Part shown: piece by piece, positions 1 to 7,564 of the stretch
Layout: each line of letters opens with the position of its first letter
How positions within the stretch are numbered: position 1 is the stretch's first letter
Source: DATBLQ01 sp036555325
Lineage (GTDB): Bacteria; Pseudomonadota; Alphaproteobacteria; Rhizobiales; Aestuariivirgaceae
Direction: 5' to 3'
NCBI GenBank assembly: GCA_036555325.1
Contig: DATBLQ010000059.1
Span: 1 to 18,232 of the forward strand
Length of the DNA stretch: 18,232 nucleotides
Notes under the pieces: generated by a model
What the model was told of the DNA's origin: nothing
Database searches by the model: none
Seen by the model: only the letters and a program-made list of their open reading frames with translations
Position numbers and translations under genes: made by a program

Positions 1-106
1 ATTGCTTTCCACAGTCGGCGCACCGGTTTTCCATAGCTTATGCACAGATGGTGCGAGAGAATGGCGCTCAACGGTTTTTGCGGAGATAGATTGCTTGGAG
101 TTAGTA

Positions 107-766
107 GTGAATAGGCGGAGGTTCATACTAGCGGTTTCTCTAATAGTACCTCTCCCGCTCCTGCTGGGGCGGCGAACTATTGCGGCAAAATTCTCCGATG
201 CAGTACTTCATGAAAGGTTAATGGCGCATGTCCCCCAACTGGGCGAATTAAGTATTGGATCATCCTCGGCGCCCGTTGTCGTGGTGGAATACGCTTCCGC
301 CACATGTTCGCATTGCGCGCAGTTCCATATCCGTGTTTGGCCGCAAATCCACACTTCCTACATTGCAAGCGGCAAGGTCCGCTGGATTTTTCGAGAACTT
401 CCGCTCGATGAAACGGCCATGGGGGCTTTCATGCTGGCGCGATGTTTGCCGCCAGAACGGTTCTTTCAAACACTGCAAATCCTCTTCCAGCAACAAAAGC
501 TTTGGGCAGGAGGAGAACGCAGTGCTCGCAGTGAGTTGTTCAGGATAATGAGCGGCGCCGGCATGAAACGCGAAACTTTTGACCGTTGCCTGGAGCGCAG
601 TGATCTTGCCCACGCGATCTATACAATTGCTAAAACTGCGCACGAGAAATTTGACGTCAAAGGAACGCCCACGTTTTTCGTCAATGGCCGGCGAGTGCGT
701 GGCGCTCAGGATTTGGCAACATTCAAGTCAATGTTGGATACTGCGCTGATCGAAAGCGGTAAGTAA
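107..766 (+). CDS. Exported DsbA-family thiol:disulfide oxidoreductase (thioredoxin fold)
   Basis: Probable periplasmic thiol-disulfide oxidoreductase of the DsbA / thioredoxin_4 family, 219 residues from the chosen start. The open frame extends to base 2. I chose GTG at 107 because GGAG lies 6 bases upstream and the protein then opens with an Arg-rich N-terminus (RRRFI) and a hydrophobic stretch, a signal sequence that resembles a twin-arginine one. The active-site pair is Cys67-Ser-His-Cys70 in a segment that follows a beta strand (VVVVEYASATCSHC). The cis-proline loop is Gly-Thr-Pro near residue 188, followed by FFVNG, as expected for this fold. The helical insertion lies between them. It is the only plus-strand gene at the left end and converges on fmdB. 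No functional link to the amide genes is visible. Its natural substrate is unknown. Family assignment is firm and the start is likely. Confidence 0.85.
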   Translation: MNRRRFILAVSLIVPLPLLLGRRTIAAKFSDAVLHERLMAHVPQLGELSIGSSSAPVVVVEYASATCSHCAQFHIRVWPQIHTSYIASGKVRWIFRELPLDETAMGAFMLARCLPPERFFQTLQILFQQQKLWAGGERSARSELFRIMSGAGMKRETFDRCLERSDLAHAIYTIAKTAHEKFDVKGTPTFFVNGRRVRGAQDLATFKSMLDTALIESGK

Positions 767-1132
767 CTAATGACGAACGAGCCAGGGATGCTTGGAGCGC
801 ACGGCTGTCGAATGGCCATGCTGTTGATGACCGCTATGTTGGTGATGGTGGGACTTGAGAGAATTCCGCACCCGCGACAGATCCGCATGCGCATCGTGCG
901 TCGGAATGGGATCACCGCGGCGGCGGCGTACCACGCGAGGCTCATGAGCACTTTTCTCGCTTGAATGAAACGCTTTGCGAATATTTGAGTCCATCCCAAG
1001 ATAGGCGGCTGAAATAGCGCGCCTCGCGAGTTTTCCACATTTTGGACAAGGTCGGGCCTTGTCAAACATTTCCATGCTGGCCCAATCGGTGAATTCGCCG
1101 TGTCGCCTGCACTCGTACTGATACAGCGGCAT
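767..1132 (-). CDS. fmdB: FmdB-type zinc-ribbon protein with a His-rich tail
   Basis: Small protein (121 residues) of the FmdB putative regulatory family, last gene of the transporter/formamidase operon. The start is the ATG giving MPLYQYEC, preceded by AGGAGG four bases upstream. A longer frame upstream lacks support. The zinc site appears as Cys8-x2-His11 with Cys29-x2-Cys32, so the first half is C-x2-H rather than the commoner C-x2-C. After the ribbon (about residues 1-45) come a basic linker (RVVRRRRG) and a C-terminal segment rich in His and Gln (HHHQHSGHQQHGH). That tail could bind metal, but this is inference. In Methylophilus, fmdB sits beside the formamidase gene and was proposed to regulate it; direct evidence for this family is thin. 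Its stop codon touches that of the convergent dsbA-like gene. Confidence 0.8.
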   Translation of the reverse strand: MPLYQYECRRHGEFTDWASMEMFDKARPCPKCGKLARRAISAAYLGMDSNIRKAFHSSEKSAHEPRVVRRRRGDPIPTHDAHADLSRVRNSLKSHHHQHSGHQQHGHSTAVRSKHPWLVRH

Positions 1133-1150
1133 CCCACCTCCTGCAGTTTG

Positions 1151-1172
1151 GAGGGAACCCCCAGGTTCCCTC
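1151..1172 (-). other. Intercistronic hairpin between fmdA and fmdB
   Basis: A perfect 9-bp inverted repeat (GAGGGAACC / GGTTCCCTC) with a 4-base loop lies between the fmdA stop and the fmdB Shine-Dalgarno sequence. There is no U-run after it on the minus strand, so it is not a classical terminator. It may stabilise the 3' end of the fmdA message or reduce fmdB expression. Role inferred. Confidence 0.55.
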
Positions 1173-1188
1173 ACAACACACATATGCT

Positions 1189-2421
1189 CTAGCGAGCCCG
1201 CGCTAGATCGACCCGCGAAGAATCGACGTGCTTTTGGGGACCGGCGGCGTTCGGGTGAATGTCAAATTCGAACATATCAGTAGGAATGGCCACCGAAACA
1301 CACGCGTTCGGAATATCGACCACCCCTCCGATCCTTCCTTCAACTGGCGCGCATCCCAAGATCACGTAAGCCTGTTCTTTCGAGTACCCAAATTTTGACA
1401 GATACTCGATTGCATTAAGACAAGCACGACGCATCGCCATGGTCGCGTCGTTATAGAGTTGCTTGCCAGTCTTGTCGTCGACCCCGATTCCTTCAAAGAC
1501 AAGAAAATCGCCGTAGTGCGGATCAACGGGGCTCACCTTGAAAAGCGGATTTGTCAATCCATACTTGTTTACTCCGCCCTTGATAAGTTCGACGTGAAGA
1601 TGAATCCACCCCGCCATTTCAATGGCACCGCAGAATGTAATTTCGCCATCACCCTGCGAGAAATGGTAATCGCCCATTGAGAGCCGTGCTCCTGAGACGT
1701 ACACCGGGAAATAAATGCGCGAACCGCGCGATATATTCTTGATATCGCAATTGCCGCCATGTTCTCGTGGAGGAATAGTCCGGGCGGCTTCACGGCTGGC
1801 TTTCTCGAGAGCCGCACCTTTCAACGTGCCGAGCAACACTCCTTCCGGTTCAGGCGGCAGGGCTAGCGGCGGTACGCGGTTGGGATTGGTGGCGATGAGC
1901 TCCCGCTCCCGTTTGTTCCACTTTTCCAACAGTTCGTGACTTGGCGCGCAGCCGATAAGACCCGGATGAGTTATTGCAGCGAAGCGTACCTTCGGAATAT
2001 GGCGGGAGGTAGCGTATATCCCCTTACAGTCCCATATAGCTTTGCGCGGCTGCGGGAACAGGTCTGTCAGAAAACCACCGCCATTGGCCGTCGCAAAAAT
2101 ACCTGTGTAACCCCACTCGTTTCCCTTGAGCGGACCAATATCGAGTATGTCCACTACCAATATGTCGCCCGGTTCAGCACCAGTAACCTCGATTGGCCCT
2201 ACCAGATGGTGGCACGGGGGCAAATAGCAGTCTCGAATATCGGAAGCGTTGTCATCATTTCTTATTTGTCCACCGGTCCAATCCAAGGCCTCAACGATAA
2301 AATCCTCTCCGGGTTTCACGGTTACCACCGGCGGAATGTCCGGATGCCAACGGTTGTGTAGTGGCGTCGGCTGCTCGGTTGGCTTTTTCTTGATATCTAC
2401 CGATATGACTGTTTTTGCCAT
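1189..2421 (-). CDS. fmdA: Formamidase (FmdA/AmdA family)
   Basis: Formamidase, which hydrolyses formamide to formate and ammonia and belongs to the acetamidase/formamidase (FmdA_AmdA) family, distinct from the nitrilase-type AmiF/AmiE amidases. It is cytoplasmic, with no signal peptide. The 410 residues match the length of the Methylophilus enzyme (about 407). Recognisable segments are the N-terminal HNRWHPDIPP region, the GPIEVTGAEPGDILVVDI strand region, GYTGIFATANGGGFL, the SGARLSMGDYHFSQGDGE core and the C-terminal IPNACVSVAIPTDMFEFDI. The ATG is preceded by AGAGGAGG at good spacing. The urtE stop is only 12 bases upstream, so the gene is in the transporter operon and its substrate is probably imported by UrtABCDE. 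The ammonia released would join that from urease encoded upstream. Expression is presumably governed by the leader before urtA. Confidence 0.93.
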   Translation of the reverse strand: MAKTVISVDIKKKPTEQPTPLHNRWHPDIPPVVTVKPGEDFIVEALDWTGGQIRNDDNASDIRDCYLPPCHHLVGPIEVTGAEPGDILVVDILDIGPLKGNEWGYTGIFATANGGGFLTDLFPQPRKAIWDCKGIYATSRHIPKVRFAAITHPGLIGCAPSHELLEKWNKRERELIATNPNRVPPLALPPEPEGVLLGTLKGAALEKASREAARTIPPREHGGNCDIKNISRGSRIYFPVYVSGARLSMGDYHFSQGDGEITFCGAIEMAGWIHLHVELIKGGVNKYGLTNPLFKVSPVDPHYGDFLVFEGIGVDDKTGKQLYNDATMAMRRACLNAIEYLSKFGYSKEQAYVILGCAPVEGRIGGVVDIPNACVSVAIPTDMFEFDIHPNAAGPQKHVDSSRVDLARAR

Positions 2422-2433
2422 TTTATCCTCCTC

Positions 2434-3129
2434 TTAGACCTGTAGATGTTTTCTAACTACCGTATCGGTGAGTTCTTTTACCGAGCCTTGTGCAGCAATC
2501 CTGCCCGTCTCGAGAATAGCGAAACGGCGCGTGATATCGCGGACGAATTCCAGTCGCTGCTCGACAAGAAGTACGGAACACCTTCGATCATCCAGAATTC
2601 GCTTTATGATGTTTTGAATTTCCTCCACGACGGAGGGCTGAAGGCCCTCGGTGGGTTCGTCAAGAAGCAACATGGTGGGTTGTTGAACCAGAGCCCGTGC
2701 TATTGCCAGCTGCTGCTGCTGACCTCCGGACAACACACCCCCCTTTCGACCAGAAATTTCCTTTAACGCTGGGAAATAGTCATAGGCCAAATCTCGCATT
2801 CCGTTCGCCTTCACGCCTTTGCCAAGGAGTGCCAGACGAATGTTATCATCAACGCTTATGTCGGGGATAATCTGGCGACCTTGAGGAACATAACTTATGC
2901 CGAGACGAGTGCGCCGGTGAGACTTGAGCTGGGTAATGTCCTTGCCATCTAGTTCTATGGTTCCGGATTTCGGTGGATTAACACCGGTTATGCTGCGCAG
3001 GAGCGTAGTCTTTCCGGCTCCATTACGTCCCAGTACGGAAACGAGCTCCTGATCCCCTATATCCAGGGATACTCCGTGAAGGATATGGCTGGTGCCGTAG
3101 AAGGTATTGATGGCATTGATACGGAGCAT
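2434..3129 (-). CDS. urtE: Urea/amide ABC transporter ATP-binding subunit UrtE
   Basis: Second ATPase of a branched-chain amino-acid/urea-type (HAAT) ABC importer, 231 residues, LivF/UrtE class. Visible motifs are Walker A GRNGAGKTT (about 35-43), signature LSGGQQQQLAIARAL, Walker B MLLLDEPTEGLQP, and the switch region VLLVEQRLEFV, where the usual His is Gln as commonly seen in this class. The start ATG overlaps the urtD stop by one base (TAATG), showing translational coupling. It would pair with UrtD on the cytoplasmic face of the UrtB-UrtC channel. The formamidase gene follows after 12 bases, so the cargo could be short-chain amides as well as urea. The urt name reflects the family; the Methylophilus fmd transporter is a close alternative identity. 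Confidence 0.88.
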   Translation of the reverse strand: MLRINAINTFYGTSHILHGVSLDIGDQELVSVLGRNGAGKTTLLRSITGVNPPKSGTIELDGKDITQLKSHRRTRLGISYVPQGRQIIPDISVDDNIRLALLGKGVKANGMRDLAYDYFPALKEISGRKGGVLSGGQQQQLAIARALVQQPTMLLLDEPTEGLQPSVVEEIQNIIKRILDDRRCSVLLVEQRLEFVRDITRRFAILETGRIAAQGSVKELTDTVVRKHLQV

Positions 3130-3875
3130 TAGTGAAAACCGCCCTTGCCCAGGTAAACTTCCCTCACCTCTTGGTTATCTACGACCTCTGCGAGGCTGCC
3201 CTCCGCCAGCACCTGTCCCTGATGCATTACTGTCACCTTGTCACGCGCGATTTGCCTTACGACATGCATATCGTGCTCTACGAGAAGAACAGTATGGTTC
3301 TTGGCAATCCGAAGAATGAGATCGGCAGTTCGCCGCTTGCCTTCTTCCGTCATCCCCGTCGTAGGCTCGTCTAGGAGGAGCAATTTTGGACGCGAGGCAA
3401 CCAACATTGCAATCTCCAGCCATTGCCGTTCGCCGTGAGAGAGGGTATCGGCAGGATCATTGGCACGCTCTGCAAGATCGACAAACTCAAGAATTTCCCA
3501 GATGCGATCGTTCTCCGCAGGAGTAATCCGTTTGAAGAGATATTTGAAAACCTTGCGATCGCCCGCGAGAGAAACCATCACATTGTTATATACCGACAAT
3601 GTTTCATACATATTGGGCACTTGAAACTTCCGACTGATGCCGGCCAAAAAAATGTCATCCGGCGCAAGCCCAGTTATATCTCGACCATCAAACACGATTT
3701 TGCCCGACGTCGGCTTGAACTGACCGGTAATCATCGCCATGAGCGTTGTTTTGCCTGCTCCATTCGGACCGAGCAGGACCCGAAGCTCGTTTTTTTCAAT
3801 GCTGAAGTTAAGGTTGTTCAGAATCGTGTAGCCCGAGACCTTGGTGGTGAGCTGGTTTACTTCAAGAAGACTCAT
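3129..3875 (-). CDS. urtD: Urea/amide ABC transporter ATP-binding subunit UrtD
   Basis: First ATPase of the importer, LivG/UrtD class. I start at MSLLEVNQL (248 residues), preceded by GGGGAAGGA. The frame runs 32 residues further upstream but that part overlaps urtC coding sequence and looks non-native. Walker A is GPNGAGKTT, the Q-loop region contains RKFQVPNMYETLSVYNNV as in LivG-type proteins, the signature is LSHGERQWLEIAM, Walker B is LLLLDEPTTGMT and the switch His is in VLLVEHDM. It lies 10 bases after the urtC stop and overlaps urtE by one base. It forms the ATPase pair with UrtE and drives uptake through UrtB/UrtC. Specificity for urea versus formamide or acetamide cannot be read from this subunit. 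Confidence 0.88.
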   Translation of the reverse strand: MSLLEVNQLTTKVSGYTILNNLNFSIEKNELRVLLGPNGAGKTTLMAMITGQFKPTSGKIVFDGRDITGLAPDDIFLAGISRKFQVPNMYETLSVYNNVMVSLAGDRKVFKYLFKRITPAENDRIWEILEFVDLAERANDPADTLSHGERQWLEIAMLVASRPKLLLLDEPTTGMTEEGKRRTADLILRIAKNHTVLLVEHDMHVVRQIARDKVTVMHQGQVLAEGSLAEVVDNQEVREVYLGKGGFH

Positions 3876-3885
3876 GGTCCTTCCC

Positions 3886-5061
3886 CTATACCAACTCATC
3901 GCCTGGCTTCGCAGCGCCAGGCGGTTCCCAATCGCGCTGGCGATCATGTGCAATCCGATCTTGTTCCTCACGGATTTGAGTAAGCGTGCCGCGGCGATAT
4001 TTGCGTATCCAATTGCCCAGGGTTCCGATCAGCCCGTCCGGAATCCATAGAACTACCGCAATAAACAGGATACCCATGAAGACCTGCCAATAATTCGCAA
4101 ACCAGCTACCGCTCAGCAGGAATTCAAGCCCCCGCACTAAGAAGGCACCGACAAACGGTCCGATTAGCGTGGCACGCCCACCCACCGCTGTCCAAATTAC
4201 GCCCTCAACTGAAAAGAGGGGTCCGGTGTCCAGAAACGAGACTATACCTACCCACGCCGCATACATCGCTCCAGCGGCGGCGGCCATGAAAGCGGAAACA
4301 CAAAACACAAATATGCGATAGTTTGCTACGTTGTAGCCCATAAACTCGGCCCGCACGTCATTGTCGCGAACGGACTTAAGTACGGTGCCAATTCGGGAAT
4401 GAGTGATAAACCTCGCAATCAGAAAAAATGCGATAGTAACCGCCAAAATGATCCATAGGAAAGGCGCCCCCACGAAGTTGCCATAGTCTGTTATGCCGTT
4501 AAAGCCGCCTGTGTAGGCTTGATATTCGATGATGAACTCCTGGAGAATCAGCGACTCGGCAAGTGTAATGACGGCGCAGTAGACGCCGTAGATGTGCCGC
4601 TTGAAAGTTATGACCCCGAAGATAAAGGCCAGAAACGTAGGCACGGCCAAGGCGGCAACGACAGCAAACGGGACGTTGATGAGAGGCTCCATGAACGTGG
4701 GAAGAGCTGTCAGCCCATTCCACTCCATGAAATCCGGAAACTTGCTTCCGTAGCGGGTCGGATGGGTCATCGCGTAATTGATCTTGAGCGACAGAGCAAC
4801 AAAATAGGCACCGATTCCAAAGTAGACGGCCTGACCCAGGCTTAGGATGCCTGCGAATCCCCAAATGAGGTCGATGCTCAAGGCAAAAATTGCAAAACAG
4901 AGAAACTTGCCAATCAGCAACAGTACGTAACTGTTTGTGCCGGACAAATATGGGAAGCTTCCGATTATTGCGATCAGCAGAGCGCCTAGAATGAGCGCCC
5001 ATAGTGGAAGCAGCGGCGCTCTTTCAACTACTCTGGTCCTTTGTGCCGCCTTATTTTCCAT
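3886..5061 (-). CDS. urtC: Urea/amide ABC transporter permease UrtC
   Basis: Inner-membrane permease of the LivM/UrtC class, 391 residues. Hydrophobic spans are clear near the N-terminus (PLWALILGALLIAIIG), around FAIFALSIDLIWGFAG and at VVAALAVPTFLAFIFGVITF, with further spans to about residue 350. The family segment GILSLGQAVYFGIGAY is present. The cytoplasmic coupling loop SVRDNDVRAEFMGYNV resembles the EAA-like region of this family. The polar tail (about residues 355-391, charged, rich in Arg/Asp/Glu) is cytoplasmic. The start ATG has GGGAGG 11 bases upstream, a little distant, after a 39-base gap from urtB. It forms the translocation channel with UrtB and is energised by UrtD/UrtE. Confidence 0.87.
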   Translation of the reverse strand: MENKAAQRTRVVERAPLLPLWALILGALLIAIIGSFPYLSGTNSYVLLLIGKFLCFAIFALSIDLIWGFAGILSLGQAVYFGIGAYFVALSLKINYAMTHPTRYGSKFPDFMEWNGLTALPTFMEPLINVPFAVVAALAVPTFLAFIFGVITFKRHIYGVYCAVITLAESLILQEFIIEYQAYTGGFNGITDYGNFVGAPFLWIILAVTIAFFLIARFITHSRIGTVLKSVRDNDVRAEFMGYNVANYRIFVFCVSAFMAAAAGAMYAAWVGIVSFLDTGPLFSVEGVIWTAVGGRATLIGPFVGAFLVRGLEFLLSGSWFANYWQVFMGILFIAVVLWIPDGLIGTLGNWIRKYRRGTLTQIREEQDRIAHDRQRDWEPPGAAKPGDELV

Positions 5062-5100
5062 TCAGCAGCCTACCTCCCTATGCACTCCAGCAGCCAAGCA

Positions 5101-5973
5101 CTAGCGACGCTCATGATAACCAAATATGCCTCGCGGGAAGACGCGGATGGCAATTACTATTGCCACGAAAACCAGCAGTTGCCCGATAACCGCATTGTAT
5201 TTGTAGGCCAACAAAGTCTCCCCTTCGCCTATCAGGAAAGAACCGGTGGGCACTCCCAGCAAATTGCCGACCCCGCCCAATACAATGACCATGTATGAAC
5301 CAACCGCGTAGCTGAAGCCCATTGTTGTCGACACTGATTTGATCGGAGCGAGTACCGCGCCCGCAATTCCCGCCAGGCCGGAGCCATACATGAAAATGAG
5401 CATGTCTATTCTCGCAGTGTCGATACCCAAACAACCCGACATTGCCCGATTACGACGGACCGAACGAACCTTCAAACCAAAGTCGGTTCGGAAGATGATG
5501 TAGAGAGTTACAAATAGCATGACGAGGGCGACCGCAATCAGGAACATGCGATAATAAGGATATGGAAGGCGGCCGATCAGTCTTATGCCGCCGTCAAGGA
5601 TTTTTGGCGCGCCGACGTAATAGAGTTCAGGACCGAAAATAACCTTCATTAAAACCTCAAGGATGATCCCGACTCCCCAGGTGGCAAGCAACGTCTCGAG
5701 CGGCCGATCGTAAATCCATTGAATAATGCCTCGTTCGACGATTAGTCCCAGCAGGGCTACGACAACAAAGGCAACGGGAATGGCAACGAAAGTGTTACCG
5801 CCAAGTTGGCCAACTACAGCCGCCGTGTAGGCACCGACCATTATGAACTGGCCATGAGCCATGTTGATAACCCCGGCAATGCCAAAGATGATAGCCAACC
5901 CCATCGCGGCAATGGCGAGAATTGCCGCGACGCTTAAACCTATCAGGACTTGAGAGATAAGAGCTTGCGACAT
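5101..5973 (-). CDS. urtB: Urea/amide ABC transporter permease UrtB
   Basis: Inner-membrane permease of the LivH/UrtB class, 290 residues. This is the short form without the long extracytoplasmic N-terminal extension found in some proteobacterial UrtB proteins. The N-terminal span carries GLAIIFGIAGVINMAHG, a hallmark of the class, followed by MVGAYTAA. The coupling loop is FGLKVRSVRRNRAMSGCLGI, and the C-terminal half has GGVGNLLGVPTGSFLIG. The chosen ATG gives a clean start (MSQALISQVLIGLSV). The Shine-Dalgarno is weak, and an intercistronic hairpin separates it from urtA. Together these suggest lower expression than the binding protein, as is usual for these operons. It pairs with UrtC. 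Confidence 0.87.
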   Translation of the reverse strand: MSQALISQVLIGLSVAAILAIAAMGLAIIFGIAGVINMAHGQFIMVGAYTAAVVGQLGGNTFVAIPVAFVVVALLGLIVERGIIQWIYDRPLETLLATWGVGIILEVLMKVIFGPELYYVGAPKILDGGIRLIGRLPYPYYRMFLIAVALVMLFVTLYIIFRTDFGLKVRSVRRNRAMSGCLGIDTARIDMLIFMYGSGLAGIAGAVLAPIKSVSTTMGFSYAVGSYMVIVLGGVGNLLGVPTGSFLIGEGETLLAYKYNAVIGQLLVFVAIVIAIRVFPRGIFGYHERR

Positions 5974-5996
5974 GGATCAGACGCTATTCGGCAGCG

Positions 5997-6023
5997 GCGT
6001 GCGGCGATTGGGACGCCGCACGC
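5997..6023 (-). other. Strong GC hairpin between urtA and urtB
   Basis: A perfect 10-bp inverted repeat (GCGTGCGGCG / CGCCGCACGC) with a 7-base loop sits in the 62-base gap between the urtA stop and the urtB start. There is no following U-run on the minus strand. It probably protects the urtA 3' end from exonucleases or partially terminates, so that the binding protein is made in excess over the permeases. The structure is seen; the role is inferred. Confidence 0.65.
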
Positions 6024-6035
6024 GAGTTGCTACTG

Positions 6036-7352
6036 TCAAAGATCTATAGTGCCAGAGCGATTCTTATCCTCCGCCCAAGGCTTTTTCACACGTTCCAGGA
6101 CCTTCGGGTCGGTAAAATCGCAGTCCTTGTTTGGATAAAGGTAATCGACCCATGGATCAGGACGAATGCGATCTTGGGAAGTCCAAACAATGTCGAACTG
6201 TCCGTCCTCACGGGCTTTGCCGATCCGTGCCCACAGCCAAGTATGATGGTTCTTCTCGTCGATCTTCACGGGTCCCTGGGGCGCTTTGAATTCTTGGCCC
6301 GGTAACCCGTCAAAAATCAGGGCATCGGTCTCGGTGTTACCAACCTTTTCGATGGCCTGTGCCAGCAGATAAGTCTGGAAGTAAGCCGCTTCCATAACTG
6401 CGTTGGTTACTTGGTTAGCGCCATACTTCGCCTTGTACCGTTCGACGAACGATTTATTTTCCGGCGTGTCAACAGTCTGGAAGTAGTTGAAAGACGTGTA
6501 GTGGCCGGCGGCATTCTCCGGTCCCATGGCAGCTGTTTCTTGCTCGGTCGTGATCGGAGTGCAAATGGGAAGATCTGCAGCGGTGAAACCGAACTGGCGG
6601 AATTGTTTATAGAAAGCCACAATGGAATCGCCTACGAGGTCCGAGAAGACAATATCGGCGCCACTCCCAGCGATATTGTTGATGATCGTGGAAAATTCGG
6701 TGTGACCTAAGGGCGCGTATTCCTCACCGACGTTTTCACCGCCGTGTTTCTCCAGAAGCGCCTTCACTTCACGGTTCGTTTCTTTTGGATAGATATAATT
6801 GGAGCCGATCATATAGAATTTCTTGCGGCCCAAAGTCTGGATAATCCAAGGCACGAAATCATCGAGCTGCTGATTTGGAACGGCGCCAGTGTAGAAGCAG
6901 TTCTTGCTGCATTCTTGCGCTTCATAGAGGGTCGGATAGAGCAGCAAGCCATTGTATTCCTCGAATACCGGAAGCACCGACTGACGACTTGCCGAGGTAT
7001 AGCAGCCAAGAACTGCGGCAACCTTATCTTCCAGCAACAGCTTCTTGGCCTTTTCCGCAAATACCTGCACCAGTGACTGTGGATCTTCCACTACAGGCAC
7101 CAGCTTCTTGCCCAGCACGCCGCCCTTGGCGTTGATTTCTTCAATGGCAAGAAGCTCGGCGTTGTGCAGAGATGTTTCAATTATTGCGATAGTGCCGCTC
7201 AAAGAGTGCAGAATGCCAACTTTTATGTCGCCCTCCTGCGCTTTGGCTATGTTCCGTTGGAAATAGTATGGCGCAGTCGTCCCGATGACCAATGCACCCA
7301 AACCGGCGGCCGAGCCTTTCAGAAACGACCGTCTCCTTATTGTTTTTGGCAT
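6036..7352 (-). CDS. urtA: Urea/amide ABC transporter substrate-binding protein (UrtA/FmdD-type)
   Basis: Periplasmic binding protein of the urea/short-chain amide importer, 438 residues, Peripla_BP_5/6 fold. The N-terminus has a twin-arginine motif (RRRSFLKG, residues 6-13), a hydrophobic core and an AKAQ-like cleavage area near residue 39. No lipobox Cys is present. The mature part starts IKVGILHSLSGT and carries GCYTSASRQSVLPVFE, YPTLYEAQECSKNCFYTG and IGSNYIYPKETNRE, all typical of the UrtA/FmdD/AmiC branch. GCYTS instead of the GCWTS common in urea-specific UrtA leans towards amide binding, a weak indication. The start ATG is preceded by AGGGAGGA. It is the first gene of the operon, right after the ANTAR-type leader. 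It is clearly paralogous to the AmiC-like sensor encoded just upstream. Confidence 0.9.
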   Translation of the reverse strand: MPKTIRRRSFLKGSAAGLGALVIGTTAPYYFQRNIAKAQEGDIKVGILHSLSGTIAIIETSLHNAELLAIEEINAKGGVLGKKLVPVVEDPQSLVQVFAEKAKKLLLEDKVAAVLGCYTSASRQSVLPVFEEYNGLLLYPTLYEAQECSKNCFYTGAVPNQQLDDFVPWIIQTLGRKKFYMIGSNYIYPKETNREVKALLEKHGGENVGEEYAPLGHTEFSTIINNIAGSGADIVFSDLVGDSIVAFYKQFRQFGFTAADLPICTPITTEQETAAMGPENAAGHYTSFNYFQTVDTPENKSFVERYKAKYGANQVTNAVMEAAYFQTYLLAQAIEKVGNTETDALIFDGLPGQEFKAPQGPVKIDEKNHHTWLWARIGKAREDGQFDIVWTSQDRIRPDPWVDYLYPNKDCDFTDPKVLERVKKPWAEDKNRSGTIDL

Positions 7353-7383
7353 TGTAAGTCCTCCCTAACTTGCCAAATTCCGG

Positions 7384-7428
7384 AAAAAACAAAACCCCAC
7401 CTCGTCCCAATCAGGAGACCAAGTGGGG
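7384..7428 (-). terminator. Intrinsic terminator/attenuator in the urtA leader
   Basis: On the minus strand, arms CCCCACTTGGTCTC and GGGACGAGGTGGGG pair over 14 positions with one G-G mismatch around the six-base loop CTGATT, and the tract TTTTGTTTTTT follows directly. The stem can extend by a G-T and two A-T pairs. This is a textbook Rho-independent terminator that ends 31 bases before the urtA start codon. It could end amiC transcription, but its place downstream of a promoter and two ANTAR-like hairpins points to a regulated attenuator. Confidence 0.85.
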
Positions 7429-7449
7429 CTTCACTGCCCGTCGATTTAA

Positions 7450-7501
7450 CGTGGCGGCGCTGCCACGGCACCTCGGCGCTCTGCTCCGTTGAAGAGCGCC
7501 G
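7450..7501 (-). promoter_or_regulatory. Tandem hexaloop hairpins: candidate ANTAR (AmiR) RNA target
   Basis: Two consecutive hairpins on the minus-strand RNA. The first (7474-7501) has an 11-position stem, CGGCGCTCTTC with GCAGAGCGCCG, one internal T-C mismatch and loop AACGGA. The second (7450-7467) has a 6-bp stem CGTGGC/GCCACG and loop AGCGCC. They are six bases apart. Both loops are hexanucleotides with A at position 1 and G at position 4, the established signature of RNA bound by ANTAR-domain antiterminators. The terminator begins 21 bases downstream, and an ANTAR protein gene is encoded about 1.2 kb upstream on the same strand. Binding by that protein is inferred. Confidence 0.75.
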
Positions 7502-7564
7502 CTAAATGCAACCAATGGCAAACGCGGCCCGGCTCCAGCCCCTTGCCAAGTTTTGTTGCTCAAA

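Noticed and set aside
770..964. Plus-strand 64-residue ORF opposite fmdB
   Set aside because: It lies wholly antisense to the well-supported fmdB frame and has no domain-like sequence.
7502..7560. Sigma54 -24/-12 promoter in the urtA leader
   Set aside because: TTGGCA is present but no TTGC-type -12 element lies at the right distance.
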